Assembly: GCF_000241525.1 (NCBI RefSeq)
Contig: NZ_AHIL01000002.1
Span: 1-64,000 of the forward strand
DNA length: 64,000 bases
Reading direction: 5' to 3'
DNA from: Comamonas testosteroni ATCC 11996
GTDB taxonomy: Bacteria > Pseudomonadota > Gammaproteobacteria > Burkholderiales > Burkholderiaceae_C
Part shown: positions 9,275 through 17,583 of the stretch, piece by piece
How the letters are laid out: the number at the start of each line of letters is the position of its first letter
Position numbering within the stretch: position 1 is the first letter of the stretch
Notes under the pieces: generated by a model
What the model was told of the DNA's origin: nothing
Seen by the model: the letters and a program-made list of their open reading frames with translations, nothing else
Database searches by the model: none
Position numbers and translations under genes: made by a program

Positions 9275-10276
9275 ATGCAACGCCGCACCCTGCTTCAATC
9301 CACCCTCGCCGCCAGCACCCTGCTGCTGGGCACATCCCTTGTCGCCGCACCCGCACTGGCACAGGGCAACTGGCCCACGGGCAAGCCCATCACCTATCTG
9401 GTGCCGTTCCCCCCCGGCGGCAATACCGACACCCTGGCGCGCGTGATTGCGCAGCCGCTGAGCAAGGCCCTGGGCACGCCCGTGGTCATCGAGAACAAGG
9501 GCGGCGCCGGCGGCAGCGTGGGCTCGGCTCTGGCGGCACGTGCCCCGGCCGACGGCTACACCATTCTGGGCGGCACCATCAGCTCGCACGCCATCAATGT
9601 CAGCCTGTACTCCAAGCTGGACTACGACCCCGTCAAGTCCTTCACGCCCGTCGCCATGCTCGGCTCCGGCCCTCTGGTGCTGGTGGTGCCTGCCTCCAGC
9701 CCCTACAAGACTCTGGCCGACGTGCTGGCCGGCAGCAAGGCCAAGGCCTCCTCGGGCGGTCTGACCTCGGCCTCTCCGGGCAACGGCACCTCCAATCACA
9801 TGGCGCTGGAACTACTGGCCTACCAGACCGGCGTGAAGTTCACCCATGTCCCCTACAAGGGCAGCGGTCCCGCCGTGCAGGATGTCATGGGCGGACAGGT
9901 GGACATGATGTTCGACACGGCCCTGGTTGTCGGCCCCCACATCCAGTCCGGCAAGCTGCGCCCCATCGCCGTGAGCAGCTCCAAGCGCCTGGAATCACTG
10001 CCCGATGTACCCACGATTGCCGAGGCCGGCGAGAAGGGTTTCGACATGGGCTCCTGGCAGGCCGTTTTCGCCCCTGCGGGCACACCCAAGCCCATCGTGG
10101 ACCGCCTGCATGCCGAAATCCTGAAGATCGTGGCCACTCCCGAAGTCCAGGCCCGCCTCAAGAACTTCGGCATGCTGCCGTCGAACATGAGCACCGTCGA
10201 GCTGGCCGACTACCAGAAGGCCGAGGTGAGCAAATGGGCCAAGGTGATCAAGTCAGCTGGAATAAAAGCTGAATGA
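9275..10276 (+). CDS. Bug-family (TctC-like) substrate-binding protein
   Basis: This 333-residue periplasmic binding protein has a signal peptide of about 30 residues ending in APALAQG. The motifs are [39 protein letters not shown] and HVPYKGSGPAVQDVMGGQV. CGGAG precedes the ATG at 9275 by nine bases. It sits between the GudX-like gene and garD, so it probably handles the same class of sugar acid. The stop codon is followed at once by a copy of the GC-rich repeat. Confidence 0.93.
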   Translation: MQRRTLLQSTLAASTLLLGTSLVAAPALAQGNWPTGKPITYLVPFPPGGNTDTLARVIAQPLSKALGTPVVIENKGGAGGSVGSALAARAPADGYTILGGTISSHAINVSLYSKLDYDPVKSFTPVAMLGSGPLVLVVPASSPYKTLADVLAGSKAKASSGGLTSASPGNGTSNHMALELLAYQTGVKFTHVPYKGSGPAVQDVMGGQVDMMFDTALVVGPHIQSGKLRPIAVSSSKRLESLPDVPTIAEAGEKGFDMGSWQAVFAPAGTPKPIVDRLHAEILKIVATPEVQARLKNFGMLPSNMSTVELADYQKAEVSKWAKVIKSAGIKAE

Positions 10277-10365
10277 CCCCCTGAGGCGCTTCGCGCCGTC
10301 CCCCTTCTCACTTCGTGGAGGGGGACAACGCCTTCGCCGCAAGGCGGCTCTTGCTCGGCGTTCCT
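10277..10365 (+). repeat. Stop-proximal GC-rich repeat element, copy 2
   Basis: It begins at the base after the Bug stop codon with CCCCCTGAGGCGCTTCGCGCC. It then has a CCCCCTTC...GGAGGGGG stem, ACAACGCC and CTTGCTCGGCGTTCC. The block order matches the other copies. Confidence 0.7.
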
Positions 10366-10437
10366 GAGTTGGGAACCTGAAGTCTGCGAGGGCTGCACTC
10401 CGATTGCGACAGGCACCTAGAAAATTGAGACATTGAC

Positions 10438-12003
10438 ATGAGTACCCCACTTCCGCTTTCCATCAGCATGCATCCGGCCGACAACGTGGCCATCGTGGCC
10501 AATGACGGGGGCCTGCCTGCGGGCACGGTGATGCCCGGGGGGCTGGTGCTGATCGACAAGGTACCGCAGGCGCACAAAGTGGCGCTGGTGAACATTCCCG
10601 AAGGCGGTGCGGTGCGCCGCTACAACGTGATCATCGGCTATGCGCTCAAGCCCATTGCTGCCGGCAGCTGGGTGCATGAGCGCTTGCTGCAGATGCCCGA
10701 GGCACGCTCGCTTGAGGGCCTGCCCATCGCCACCGTCAAGCCGCCCGTGCTGGAGCCGTTGGCAGGCTATACCTTCGAGGGCTACCGCAATGCGGACGGC
10801 ACGGTGGGCACGCGCAACATCCTGGCCATCACCACCACGGTGCAATGCGTGGCCGGGGTGCTCGACTTTGCGGTGCGCCGCATCAAGTCCGAGCTGCTGC
10901 CACGCTACCCCCATGTTGACGACGTGGTGGGTCTGGAGCACAGCTATGGCTGCGGCGTGGCCATCGATGCCGTGGGAGCAGAGATCCCGCAGCGCACGCT
11001 GCGCAATATCAGCCGCAACCCGAACTTCGGCGGCGAGGTCATGGTGGTCAGCCTGGGCTGTGAAAAGCTGCAACCCGAGCGCCTGCTGCCGCCAGGCAGC
11101 TTTCCCATCGTCGACGAGCGTGAACCCGAACTGGACGTGGTCTGTCTGCAGGACGAGGCCCATGTGGGCTTTATGTCCATGATCGACTCCATCATGCGCC
11201 AGGCCGAGCAGCATCTGCGCCGCCTCGACGCCCGCCGCCGCGAGACCGTGCCTGCCAGCGCCCTGGTGGTGGGCGTGCAATGCGGGGGCAGCGACGCCTT
11301 CAGCGGCGTCACCGCCAACCCGGCCGTGGGCTTTTGCACCGACCTGCTGGTGCGCGCGGGCGCCACCGTGATGTTCAGCGAGGTGACCGAGGTGCGCGAC
11401 GGCATAGACCAGCTCACCTCACGCGCTGCAAGCCCCGAAGTGGCCGAAGCCATGATCGAGGAAATGGCCTGGTACGACGCCTATCTGGACAAGGGCCGTG
11501 TGGACCGCAGCGCCAACACCACACCGGGCAATAAAAAAGGCGGATTGTCGAACATCGTCGAAAAGGCCATGGGCTCCATCATCAAGAGCGGTACAGCCCC
11601 CATCACCGGCGTGCTGTCACCGGGTCAGCGGCTGGCCGATCGCGACATCAGCCAGGGTCTGGTCTATGCGGCCACGCCGGCCAGCGACTTCATCTGCGGC
11701 ACGCTGCAGCTGGCGGCCGGCATGAACCTGCATGTCTTCACCACGGGCCGCGGCACGCCTTACGGTCTGGCTCAGGTGCCGGTGATCAAGGTGGCCACGC
11801 GCAGCGACCTGGCGCGACGCTGGCACGATCTGATGGATATCAACGCCGGACGCATTGCCGACGGCGAGGCCACGATCGAAGACATAGGCTGGGAGATGTT
11901 CAGGCTGATGCTCGATGTCGCCAGCGGCCGCAAAAAGACCTGGGCCGAGCATTGGCAGTTGCATAACGCGCTGGTGCTGTTCAACCCGGCTCCGGTGACC
12001 TGA
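10438..12003 (+). CDS. garD: Galactarate dehydratase
   Basis: This UxaA-family enzyme dehydrates galactarate (meso-galactarate) to 5-dehydro-4-deoxy-D-glucarate, the same intermediate GudD makes. The 521-residue protein has an N-terminal SAF domain (about residues 10-85), then the core with VGTRN, the cysteine segments HSYGCG and [19 protein letters not shown], and the late GNKKGGLSN and TTGRGTPYG segments. The ribosome binding site is weak (GAGACATTGAC). It closes the rightward aldarate arm, and a bidirectional terminator follows. Confidence 0.95.
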   Translation: MSTPLPLSISMHPADNVAIVANDGGLPAGTVMPGGLVLIDKVPQAHKVALVNIPEGGAVRRYNVIIGYALKPIAAGSWVHERLLQMPEARSLEGLPIATVKPPVLEPLAGYTFEGYRNADGTVGTRNILAITTTVQCVAGVLDFAVRRIKSELLPRYPHVDDVVGLEHSYGCGVAIDAVGAEIPQRTLRNISRNPNFGGEVMVVSLGCEKLQPERLLPPGSFPIVDEREPELDVVCLQDEAHVGFMSMIDSIMRQAEQHLRRLDARRRETVPASALVVGVQCGGSDAFSGVTANPAVGFCTDLLVRAGATVMFSEVTEVRDGIDQLTSRAASPEVAEAMIEEMAWYDAYLDKGRVDRSANTTPGNKKGGLSNIVEKAMGSIIKSGTAPITGVLSPGQRLADRDISQGLVYAATPASDFICGTLQLAAGMNLHVFTTGRGTPYGLAQVPVIKVATRSDLARRWHDLMDINAGRIADGEATIEDIGWEMFRLMLDVASGRKKTWAEHWQLHNALVLFNPAPVT

Positions 12004-12077
12004 AGCCACGCACTGATCATGCTTCTGAAGCTGTAGCAGCTTGTGCAAGCAATTGGTTGGCTGCGAGCAGAAATCAT

Positions 12078-12107
12078 AAAAAAAACGCTGCCAAGGCAGC
12101 ATTTTTT
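12078..12107. terminator. Bidirectional intrinsic terminator between garD and the CoA-transferase
   Basis: An A run, the stem GCTGCC-AA-GGCAGC (12087-12100) and a T run form a hairpin with U-tracts in both directions. It serves the converging garD and CoA-transferase genes. Confidence 0.85.
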
Positions 12108-12128
12108 CATGGGTGCTTCAGCAAGCGA

Positions 12129-13667
12129 TCAAGCCTGCATGGAGCCCGTCTTCAGATAGCGCTGATGCCAGGCATACGCCTGATCAAGCAAATGTGGCGT
12201 GTGCTTGCCCGGTGCATCGCGCAGCGCGCGCTCCAGATACTCGCTCATCGCCGCCTTGTAGTCGGGATGCACGCATTTCTCGATGATCAGACGTGCGCGC
12301 TGCACCGGAGCCAGGCCGCGCAGATCGGCCAGGCCTTGCTCGGTCACGATGACCTGCACGTCGTGCTCGGTGTGATCGACATGGGAGACCATGGGCACGA
12401 TGCAGCTGATCTTGCCGTCCTTGGCCGTCGATGGCGTCATGAAGATGGACAGATAGGCGTTGCGTGCAAAGTCGCCGCTGCCGCCAATGCCGTTCATGAT
12501 GGACGAGCCCATGACATGCGTGCTGTTGACGTTGCCGTACATATCGGCCTCGATCAGCGCGTTCATCGAAATCAGGCCCATGCGGCGGATCAGCTCCGGG
12601 TGGTTGGAGATCTCCTGCGGGCGCAGCATGATGCGCTGGCGGTAGTAGTCGATGTTGGCCAGAAAGCGCTCCATGGCCGCCGGGCTCAGCGCCAGCGAGG
12701 TGGTCGATGCTGTATCGAGCTTGCCCGACTCCAGCATGTCCAGCATGCCGTCCTGCAGCACCTCGGTATAGGCGTTCAGGTGGTCGAACGGGCCGTTGTT
12801 CAGCTCCGCCAGCACGGCGTTGGCGATATTGCCAACGCCCGACTGCAACGGCAGCAACTCGGGCGGCAGGCGGCCCACTTTCACCTCGTGCTGCAAAAAG
12901 TCGATGATGTTCTCGGCAATGCGCATGGAGCCCTCATCGGGTGCCGTGAACGCTGCCAGCCTGTCACGCTGGGCCGTTGGTACCACGGCAATCACCTTGC
13001 TCAGATCGCAATGCAGATAGGGCTCGCCAATGCGGTCGAACGGGTGCTCCATGGGTATGGGCTTGCGCCTGGGCGGGACGGCCGCACCGTAGTAGATGTC
13101 GTGCATGCCCTCGAGTTCGGCAGGCTGGGCACTGTTGACTTCGAGAATGATCTTGTCGGCCTGCTCCAGCCAGGTCTTGTTGTTACCCACCGAGGTCGAT
13201 GGAATCAGACGACCGTCGGGCAGGATGCCCGCCACTTCGATCACCGCCACGTCAAGATGACCGAGGAAGCCGAACCACACATGCTGCGCAACATGGGACA
13301 GATGGATGTCTACATACTGCATGCGCCCCTCGTTGATCTCTTTGCGCACCGTGGGATCACTCTGGTAGGGCAGGCGGCGTTCAATGCCATGCACCTTGGC
13401 CAGTGCGCCATCGAGTTCGGGCGAGGTCGAAGCTCCCGTCCACAGACTGATGCGGAAGTTGCCGCCACTGGCGTTCTGCGCTTCGATGCGGCGTGCCAAT
13501 GCCTGGGGCACGGCCTTGGGCGCACCTGCGGGAGTGAAGCCGCTCATGCCCAGTGTCATGCCGGATTGAATCAGGCCGGCGGCCTGGTCCGCCGACATGA
13601 TGCGTTCGCGCAAGACAGGGCAAAGCACGCGATCTGCAGGAGATGCGGTGGAAAAGGAAGTCTGCAT
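12129..13667 (-). CDS. Succinyl-CoA:acetate CoA-transferase / acetyl-CoA hydrolase family
   Basis: This class I CoA-transferase (Ach1/AarC group) has 512 residues. It probably moves CoA between succinyl-CoA or propionyl-CoA and acetate in the cytoplasm. The catalytic Glu302 is in NAYTEVLQDG, the glycine-rich oxyanion region is SGVGNIAN (about 276-283), and the family's C-terminal block VSHVDHTEHDVQ is present. The ATG at 13667 has only a weak upstream site. It is a single gene converging on garD. It may feed acetate into central metabolism but has no obvious operon partner. Confidence 0.92.
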   Translation of the reverse strand: MQTSFSTASPADRVLCPVLRERIMSADQAAGLIQSGMTLGMSGFTPAGAPKAVPQALARRIEAQNASGGNFRISLWTGASTSPELDGALAKVHGIERRLPYQSDPTVRKEINEGRMQYVDIHLSHVAQHVWFGFLGHLDVAVIEVAGILPDGRLIPSTSVGNNKTWLEQADKIILEVNSAQPAELEGMHDIYYGAAVPPRRKPIPMEHPFDRIGEPYLHCDLSKVIAVVPTAQRDRLAAFTAPDEGSMRIAENIIDFLQHEVKVGRLPPELLPLQSGVGNIANAVLAELNNGPFDHLNAYTEVLQDGMLDMLESGKLDTASTTSLALSPAAMERFLANIDYYRQRIMLRPQEISNHPELIRRMGLISMNALIEADMYGNVNSTHVMGSSIMNGIGGSGDFARNAYLSIFMTPSTAKDGKISCIVPMVSHVDHTEHDVQVIVTEQGLADLRGLAPVQRARLIIEKCVHPDYKAAMSEYLERALRDAPGKHTPHLLDQAYAWHQRYLKTGSMQA

Positions 13668-14029
13668 GTAATGTGTCTCGTCTTGCCAGCTTTCGTGAAG
13701 CGATATGGCTTTTTGTAGTTAAAGAGTTGCACTTTGACTGGTGCAAACCCGGATTGAACTACGACACACAGAAGGTCGCCAAGCGTAGTTGACTAGAGAA
13801 AACCCCGATGCGCTTTCTTAAAAGAAGCCAGCGAAATTGAATTCACAACTCAAATAAGTGAGCACCCATCGCTCAACGGACAACAGATGAAAACTTGAAA
13901 CTGCTGAAATTTGTCTCCATGGCGGAGTTGCCAGAATGCAGGCGGAAATTACAAAATATTTGCCTGTACTCACTGCCAGCAGACATAGGCTGACAAAACG
14001 ACCATGGTTCAGCAACCAGAATTCGACAC
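13668..14029. other. Divergent intergenic region without a gene
   Basis: This 362-bp AT-richer region separates the CoA-transferase gene from the YihY gene. It must hold promoters for both, but no convincing -35/-10 pair, repeat or small reading frame with a ribosome binding site was found. Confidence 0.5.
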
Positions 14030-15010
14030 ATGGCTTTTGATACCTCCGGCTGGCAGCACAAGCTGCGACGCCTCGCCCACCCCCTGCAACCGCTGATCGA
14101 CTCCGTGCAACTCTGGCTGCAGGCCGACGGTCTGCGCATGAGTGCCGCCATGTCGTTTTACGGCATGCTGAGCCTGGCGCCGCTATTGCTGGCCGTCGTG
14201 GGGCTGCTCGGCTGGTGGCTGGATCGCAGCTATGTGGAAAGCACCTTGATCAGCCAGATACAGAGCGTGGTCGGAGAGCGCGCGGCACAGGTCGTCAAGA
14301 GCGCGCTGGCCAGCGCCCAGAATTCCAATCAGGGCTCGCTCGCGTCCGTGCTTGGTCTGGTGATGATGCTCTCGGGCGCCACGGGCGTGTTTGTAGAGCT
14401 GCAGGCTTCGCTGGACAAGCTCTGGTCCATGGGCGAAGAGTCTCGCCCGCAGGAAAACAAGCCCTGGTGGAGCATGGCCGTCTCACGTCTGTGGGGTTTG
14501 AGCTATGTCGTGGGCCTGGGCTTTTTGCTGCTGGTGTCCATGGTGATTTCAACCGCCATCCAGATGATCACCAAATGGGCCAATGACGAGCTGCAGCTTG
14601 TGCCGCTGGGCCCGCTGATGGGGCTGATCAACGAGGGCCTGTCCTTTGGCATTGCAGTGCTGCTGTTCTGGGGTCTGATGCGCATGGGTACCGGCATCAA
14701 ACCCGTCACCCGATACCTGCTGCTGGGCTCGCTGACGGGAGCTGCCCTGTTCACCATCGGCAAACAGGCCCTGGCCTGGTATCTGTCCACCGCCGCCGTG
14801 GTATCGGCCTATGGTGCAGCCGGCTCGTTGGTGGTGGTGCTGATGTGGTTCTATTTCACCTCGGCCATCCTGCTGTTCTCGGCCGCCACGGCCAAGGCCT
14901 GCAGCAAGTCCAGGGTCCAACTGGGCATCCCGTTTGTCTCGCGCAATCCGTCCAACGCCACACACATGGATGTGCAGCCTCTTCCCGAAAATGCAGGGGA
15001 GAACATATGA
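14030..15010 (+). CDS. YihY/BrkB-family inner membrane protein
   Basis: This 326-residue protein has about six predicted membrane segments, including LSLAPLLLAVVGLLGWWL (near residue 47), a glycine-rich SVLGLVMMLSGATGVF, and two C-terminal helices. MSAAMSFYGMLSLAPL is the family signature. It belongs to the UPF0761 proteins once called ribonuclease BN; that enzymatic role is not supported for this family, and transport or envelope functions have been proposed. No Shine-Dalgarno is obvious before the ATG at 14030. It is monocistronic. Confidence 0.85.
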   Translation: MAFDTSGWQHKLRRLAHPLQPLIDSVQLWLQADGLRMSAAMSFYGMLSLAPLLLAVVGLLGWWLDRSYVESTLISQIQSVVGERAAQVVKSALASAQNSNQGSLASVLGLVMMLSGATGVFVELQASLDKLWSMGEESRPQENKPWWSMAVSRLWGLSYVVGLGFLLLVSMVISTAIQMITKWANDELQLVPLGPLMGLINEGLSFGIAVLLFWGLMRMGTGIKPVTRYLLLGSLTGAALFTIGKQALAWYLSTAAVVSAYGAAGSLVVVLMWFYFTSAILLFSAATAKACSKSRVQLGIPFVSRNPSNATHMDVQPLPENAGENI

Positions 15011-15070
15011 AGCGGCAAAGATCGACTGCCATACCTGCGCACGCAACCATCTGCGTCATGTCGAAAATGT

Positions 15071-15098
15071 AAAAAGGCCTGCTAATGCAGGCCTTTTT
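15071..15098. terminator. Bidirectional terminator between the yihY-like gene and fpr
   Basis: The sequence is AAAAAGGCCTGC, TAAT, then GCAGGCCTTTTT. It is a perfect 12-bp dyad with A and T ends that can stop both converging transcripts. Confidence 0.88.
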
Positions 15099-15115
15099 CT
15101 CTGGGCAAGGTGGAA

Positions 15116-15889
15116 TTACTTTTCCACAAATGCGCGTTCGATGACGAAGTCACCTGGCGTGGTGGTGTTGCCTTCCTTGAAACCACGCTTTTCCAGCAGT
15201 TCCTTGAGTTCAGACAGCATGGCGGGGCTGCCGCACAGCATGACGCGATCGGTCTCGGGATTCAGATCGGGCAGACCCAGGTTTTGCGGGAAAGTGCCGT
15301 TGTTGATCTGGGCCGAGATACGGCCCTGATTGCGGAAGGGCTCGCGTGTCACCGTGGGGTAGTAATGCAGCTTGCCCTTGACGATATCGCCGAGGAATTC
15401 ATGCTCGGGCAGTTCCTTCTCGAACAACTCCTGATAGGCCAGCTCCTGCACTTGACGCACGCCATGCACCACGACCACGTTGTCGAAACGCTCATAGGTC
15501 TCGGGGTCGCGCGCCACGGCCAGCCAGGGAGCCAGGCCGGTGCCAGTGCCGATCAGATACAGATTCTTGCCGGGCAGCAGATAGTCGATCAACAGCGTGC
15601 CTGTGGGCTTCTTGCCCACGATGATGGTGTCACCCACCTGGATGTTCTGCAGCTTGGAAGTCAAAGGGCCCTCGGGCACCTTGATGGACAGGAACTCCAG
15701 ATGCTCCTCATAGTTGGGGCTGGCGATGGAGTAGGCGCGCAGCAGGTTCTTGCCATCCACCTTCAGGCCGATCATGGTGAAGTGGCCGTTGGAAAAGCGC
15801 AGCGATGTGTCGCGGGTGGTGGTGAAGGAGAAAAGACGGTCGGTCCAGTGGTGGACGGACAGCACGCGTTCTTCGAGAAAAGCACTCAT
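15116..15889 (-). CDS. fpr: Ferredoxin/flavodoxin-NADP+ reductase
   Basis: This 257-residue cytoplasmic FAD enzyme passes electrons between NADPH and ferredoxin or flavodoxin. The FAD motif RAYSIAS is at residues 51-57, the nucleotide motif GTGTGLAP begins at about residue 114, VMLCGSPAM comes later, and the protein ends in FVEK as bacterial subclass I enzymes do. Fpr genes are often induced by oxidative stress. A dyad at 16001-16020, about 110 bp upstream, is a candidate regulator site. Confidence 0.93.
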   Translation of the reverse strand: MSAFLEERVLSVHHWTDRLFSFTTTRDTSLRFSNGHFTMIGLKVDGKNLLRAYSIASPNYEEHLEFLSIKVPEGPLTSKLQNIQVGDTIIVGKKPTGTLLIDYLLPGKNLYLIGTGTGLAPWLAVARDPETYERFDNVVVVHGVRQVQELAYQELFEKELPEHEFLGDIVKGKLHYYPTVTREPFRNQGRISAQINNGTFPQNLGLPDLNPETDRVMLCGSPAMLSELKELLEKRGFKEGNTTTPGDFVIERAFVEK

Positions 15890-16000
15890 GATTCGTCTGA
15901 AATAAAAACTCTAAGCAGAAAACCTGCGCGGCAAATGCTGGGCGGTGGCGGGGCACTGCAGGTCAGGGCTGCTAGCGCGTTGGCTGCCGGTTGCCAAGCG

Positions 16001-16020
16001 GGACAAGACCTATATTGTCC
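16001..16020. promoter_or_regulatory. Inverted repeat upstream of fpr
   Basis: GGACAA and TTGTCC are separated by eight bases (GACCTATA). The site lies about 110 bp from the fpr start and about 115 bp before the liv promoter on the other side. It is a plausible operator; the protein is unknown. Confidence 0.35.
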
Positions 16021-16133
16021 GGCAATTGCACAGAAACGGGGGAATCACCCATCAATGTCTTGAGATCGAATAGTGATAAGCAGAATGAAGCGCTCAGATA
16101 CCGCCCGAACGCCGAAAAACTGGCTCACCCTTC

Positions 16134-16162
16134 TTGACTCAGGGAAAACGCTGCTCTAGGAT
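16134..16162 (+). promoter_or_regulatory. Predicted sigma-70 promoter, upstream (P1) of the liv-type operon
   Basis: The -35 TTGACT (16134-16139) and the -10 TAGGAT (16157-16162) are separated by 17 bp. A start near 16169 would lie upstream of both dyads at 16173-16224. Confidence 0.5.
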
Positions 16163-16172
16163 CAGCCCTCAC

Positions 16173-16224
16173 GCGCTTGGAACAAGCGCTTTATTTGTCT
16201 ATATAAATGCTCAAATTGAGCATT
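16173..16224 (+). promoter_or_regulatory. Predicted promoter P2 with two operator-like dyads
   Basis: A -35 TTGGAA (16177-16182) and a -10 TATATA (16200-16205) are 17 bp apart. A perfect dyad AATGCTCAA-A-TTGAGCATT (16206-16224) directly follows the -10 and would cover the transcription start. A second dyad GCGCTT-GGAAC-AAGCGC (16173-16189) overlaps the -35. This arrangement is typical of repression, perhaps by an unlinked regulator. Confidence 0.55.
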
Positions 16225-16287
16225 AATGATTGCGACGACCCTGCGCTTCAGGCCATGGTCGCCCACCTAGCACCAAGGAGAATGACG

Positions 16288-17490
16288 ATGCAGCTGCGCT
16301 GGTCCCTGCCCCTGCTGACACTGGCCGCCCTGCCCGCCTGGGCACAGGGCGTGATCAAGATTGGCGAAATCAACAGCTACAAGGCTCAACCCGCGTTTCT
16401 GGAGCCCTACAAGAAGGGCATGGAACTGGCGGTGGAGCAGGTCAATGCCGCAGGCGGCATTGCCGGCAAGAAGCTGCAGCTCATCGTGCGCGACGACAAC
16501 GCCACGCCGGGCGATGCCGTGCGTGCCGCCGAGGAGCTCTACACGCGCGAAAAAATCGATGTGCTCACGGGCAGCTTTCTCTCGCACGTGGGCCTGGCAC
16601 TGACCGATTACGCCAAGCAGAAAAAGCGCTTCTTCCTCGCCTCCGAGCCGCTGACCGACAAGATCGTCTGGGCCGACGGCAATCATTACACCTACCGTCT
16701 ACGCGGCTCCACCTATATGCAGACCGCCATGCTGGTGGAGGAGGCGCTCAAGCTCAAGAAGAAGCGCTGGGCCATCGTCTACCCCAACTATGAATACGGC
16801 CAGTCCGCCGTTGCCACCTTCAAGACACTGATGAAGGCCAAGCAGCCCGATATCGAGTTTGTGGCCGAGCAGGCACCTGCACTGGGCAAGATCGACGCCG
16901 GCTCCGTGGTGCAGGCACTAGCTGACGCCAAGCCCGATGCCATCTTCAACGTGCTGTTCGCCACCGACCTCGGCAAGTTCGTGCGCGAAGGCAATACACG
17001 CGGCCTGTTCAAGGGCCGTGAAGTCGTAGGGCTGCTGACCGCAGAGCCCGAATACCTGGACCCGCTCAAGAAAGAAGCGCCTATCGGCTGGACCGTGACC
17101 GGCTATCCCTGGTATTCCATCAACACCCCCGAACACGCAGCCTTCCTCAAGGCCTATCAGGCCAGGTTCAAGGACTACCCGCGCCTGGGCACCATCGTGG
17201 GCTACAACGCCATCCAGTCGATTGCTGCGGGCCTGCGCAAGACCAAGGGCGACCCCGACACCGAGAAACTGATTGCGGCCTTCAAGGGCCTGGAAGTCGC
17301 CACGCCCTTCGGCCCCATCACCTACCGGACACAGGACAACCAGTCCACGATGGGAGCCTATATCGGCAAGACCGCCTATGACGCGAAGCTGGGACGCGGC
17401 GTACTGGTCAACTACCACTATGCCGACGGCAAAAACTACCAGCCCACCGACGAGGAAGTGAAGAAGCTGCGCCCCGCGACAGCGAACTGA
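16288..17490 (+). CDS. Branched-chain amino acid-type ABC transporter substrate-binding protein
   Basis: This 400-residue periplasmic type I binding protein belongs to the LivJ/LivK-like family. The signal peptide is about residues 1-19 (MQLRWSLPLLTL...AWAQ). The mature part starts GVIKIGEINSY and has GMELAVEQVNAAGGIAGKKL, which fits the family. Two ATGs lie six bases apart. The one at 16288 was chosen because AAGGAG (16275-16280) is seven bases away, whereas the ATG at 16282 is too close. It heads the importer operon. The ligand could be a branched-chain amino acid, an amide or an aromatic acid and is not decided. Confidence 0.9.
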   Translation: MQLRWSLPLLTLAALPAWAQGVIKIGEINSYKAQPAFLEPYKKGMELAVEQVNAAGGIAGKKLQLIVRDDNATPGDAVRAAEELYTREKIDVLTGSFLSHVGLALTDYAKQKKRFFLASEPLTDKIVWADGNHYTYRLRGSTYMQTAMLVEEALKLKKKRWAIVYPNYEYGQSAVATFKTLMKAKQPDIEFVAEQAPALGKIDAGSVVQALADAKPDAIFNVLFATDLGKFVREGNTRGLFKGREVVGLLTAEPEYLDPLKKEAPIGWTVTGYPWYSINTPEHAAFLKAYQARFKDYPRLGTIVGYNAIQSIAAGLRKTKGDPDTEKLIAAFKGLEVATPFGPITYRTQDNQSTMGAYIGKTAYDAKLGRGVLVNYHYADGKNYQPTDEEVKKLRPATAN

Positions 17491-17513
17491 TTTCGCTTCG
17501 GCGAAAATGTCGG

Positions 17514-17547
17514 GCCACCTGCATTCACGCAGGTGGCTTTTCTTATT
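17514..17547 (+). terminator. Internal terminator between binding protein and permease genes
   Basis: The perfect 9-bp stem GCCACCTGC (17514-17522) and GCAGGTGGC (17529-17537) encloses a 6-base loop and is followed by TTTTCTTATT. It probably ends part of the transcripts after the binding-protein gene, giving more binding protein than permease. Confidence 0.75.
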
Positions 17548-17583
17548 CACCCACACTATGTCGAGCTTCAGGAGCTAAGCAGC

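Noticed and set aside
12057-13718. 553-codon plus-strand open frame opposite the CoA-transferase gene
   Set aside because: The minus-strand gene has a clear family, catalytic Glu and terminator. The plus-strand frame starts inside the terminator region and matches nothing.
16207-16287. Upstream in-frame start of the liv-type binding protein
   Set aside because: The ATG at 16207 lies inside the operator-like palindrome and just behind the -10. It has no ribosome site and would spoil the signal peptide.
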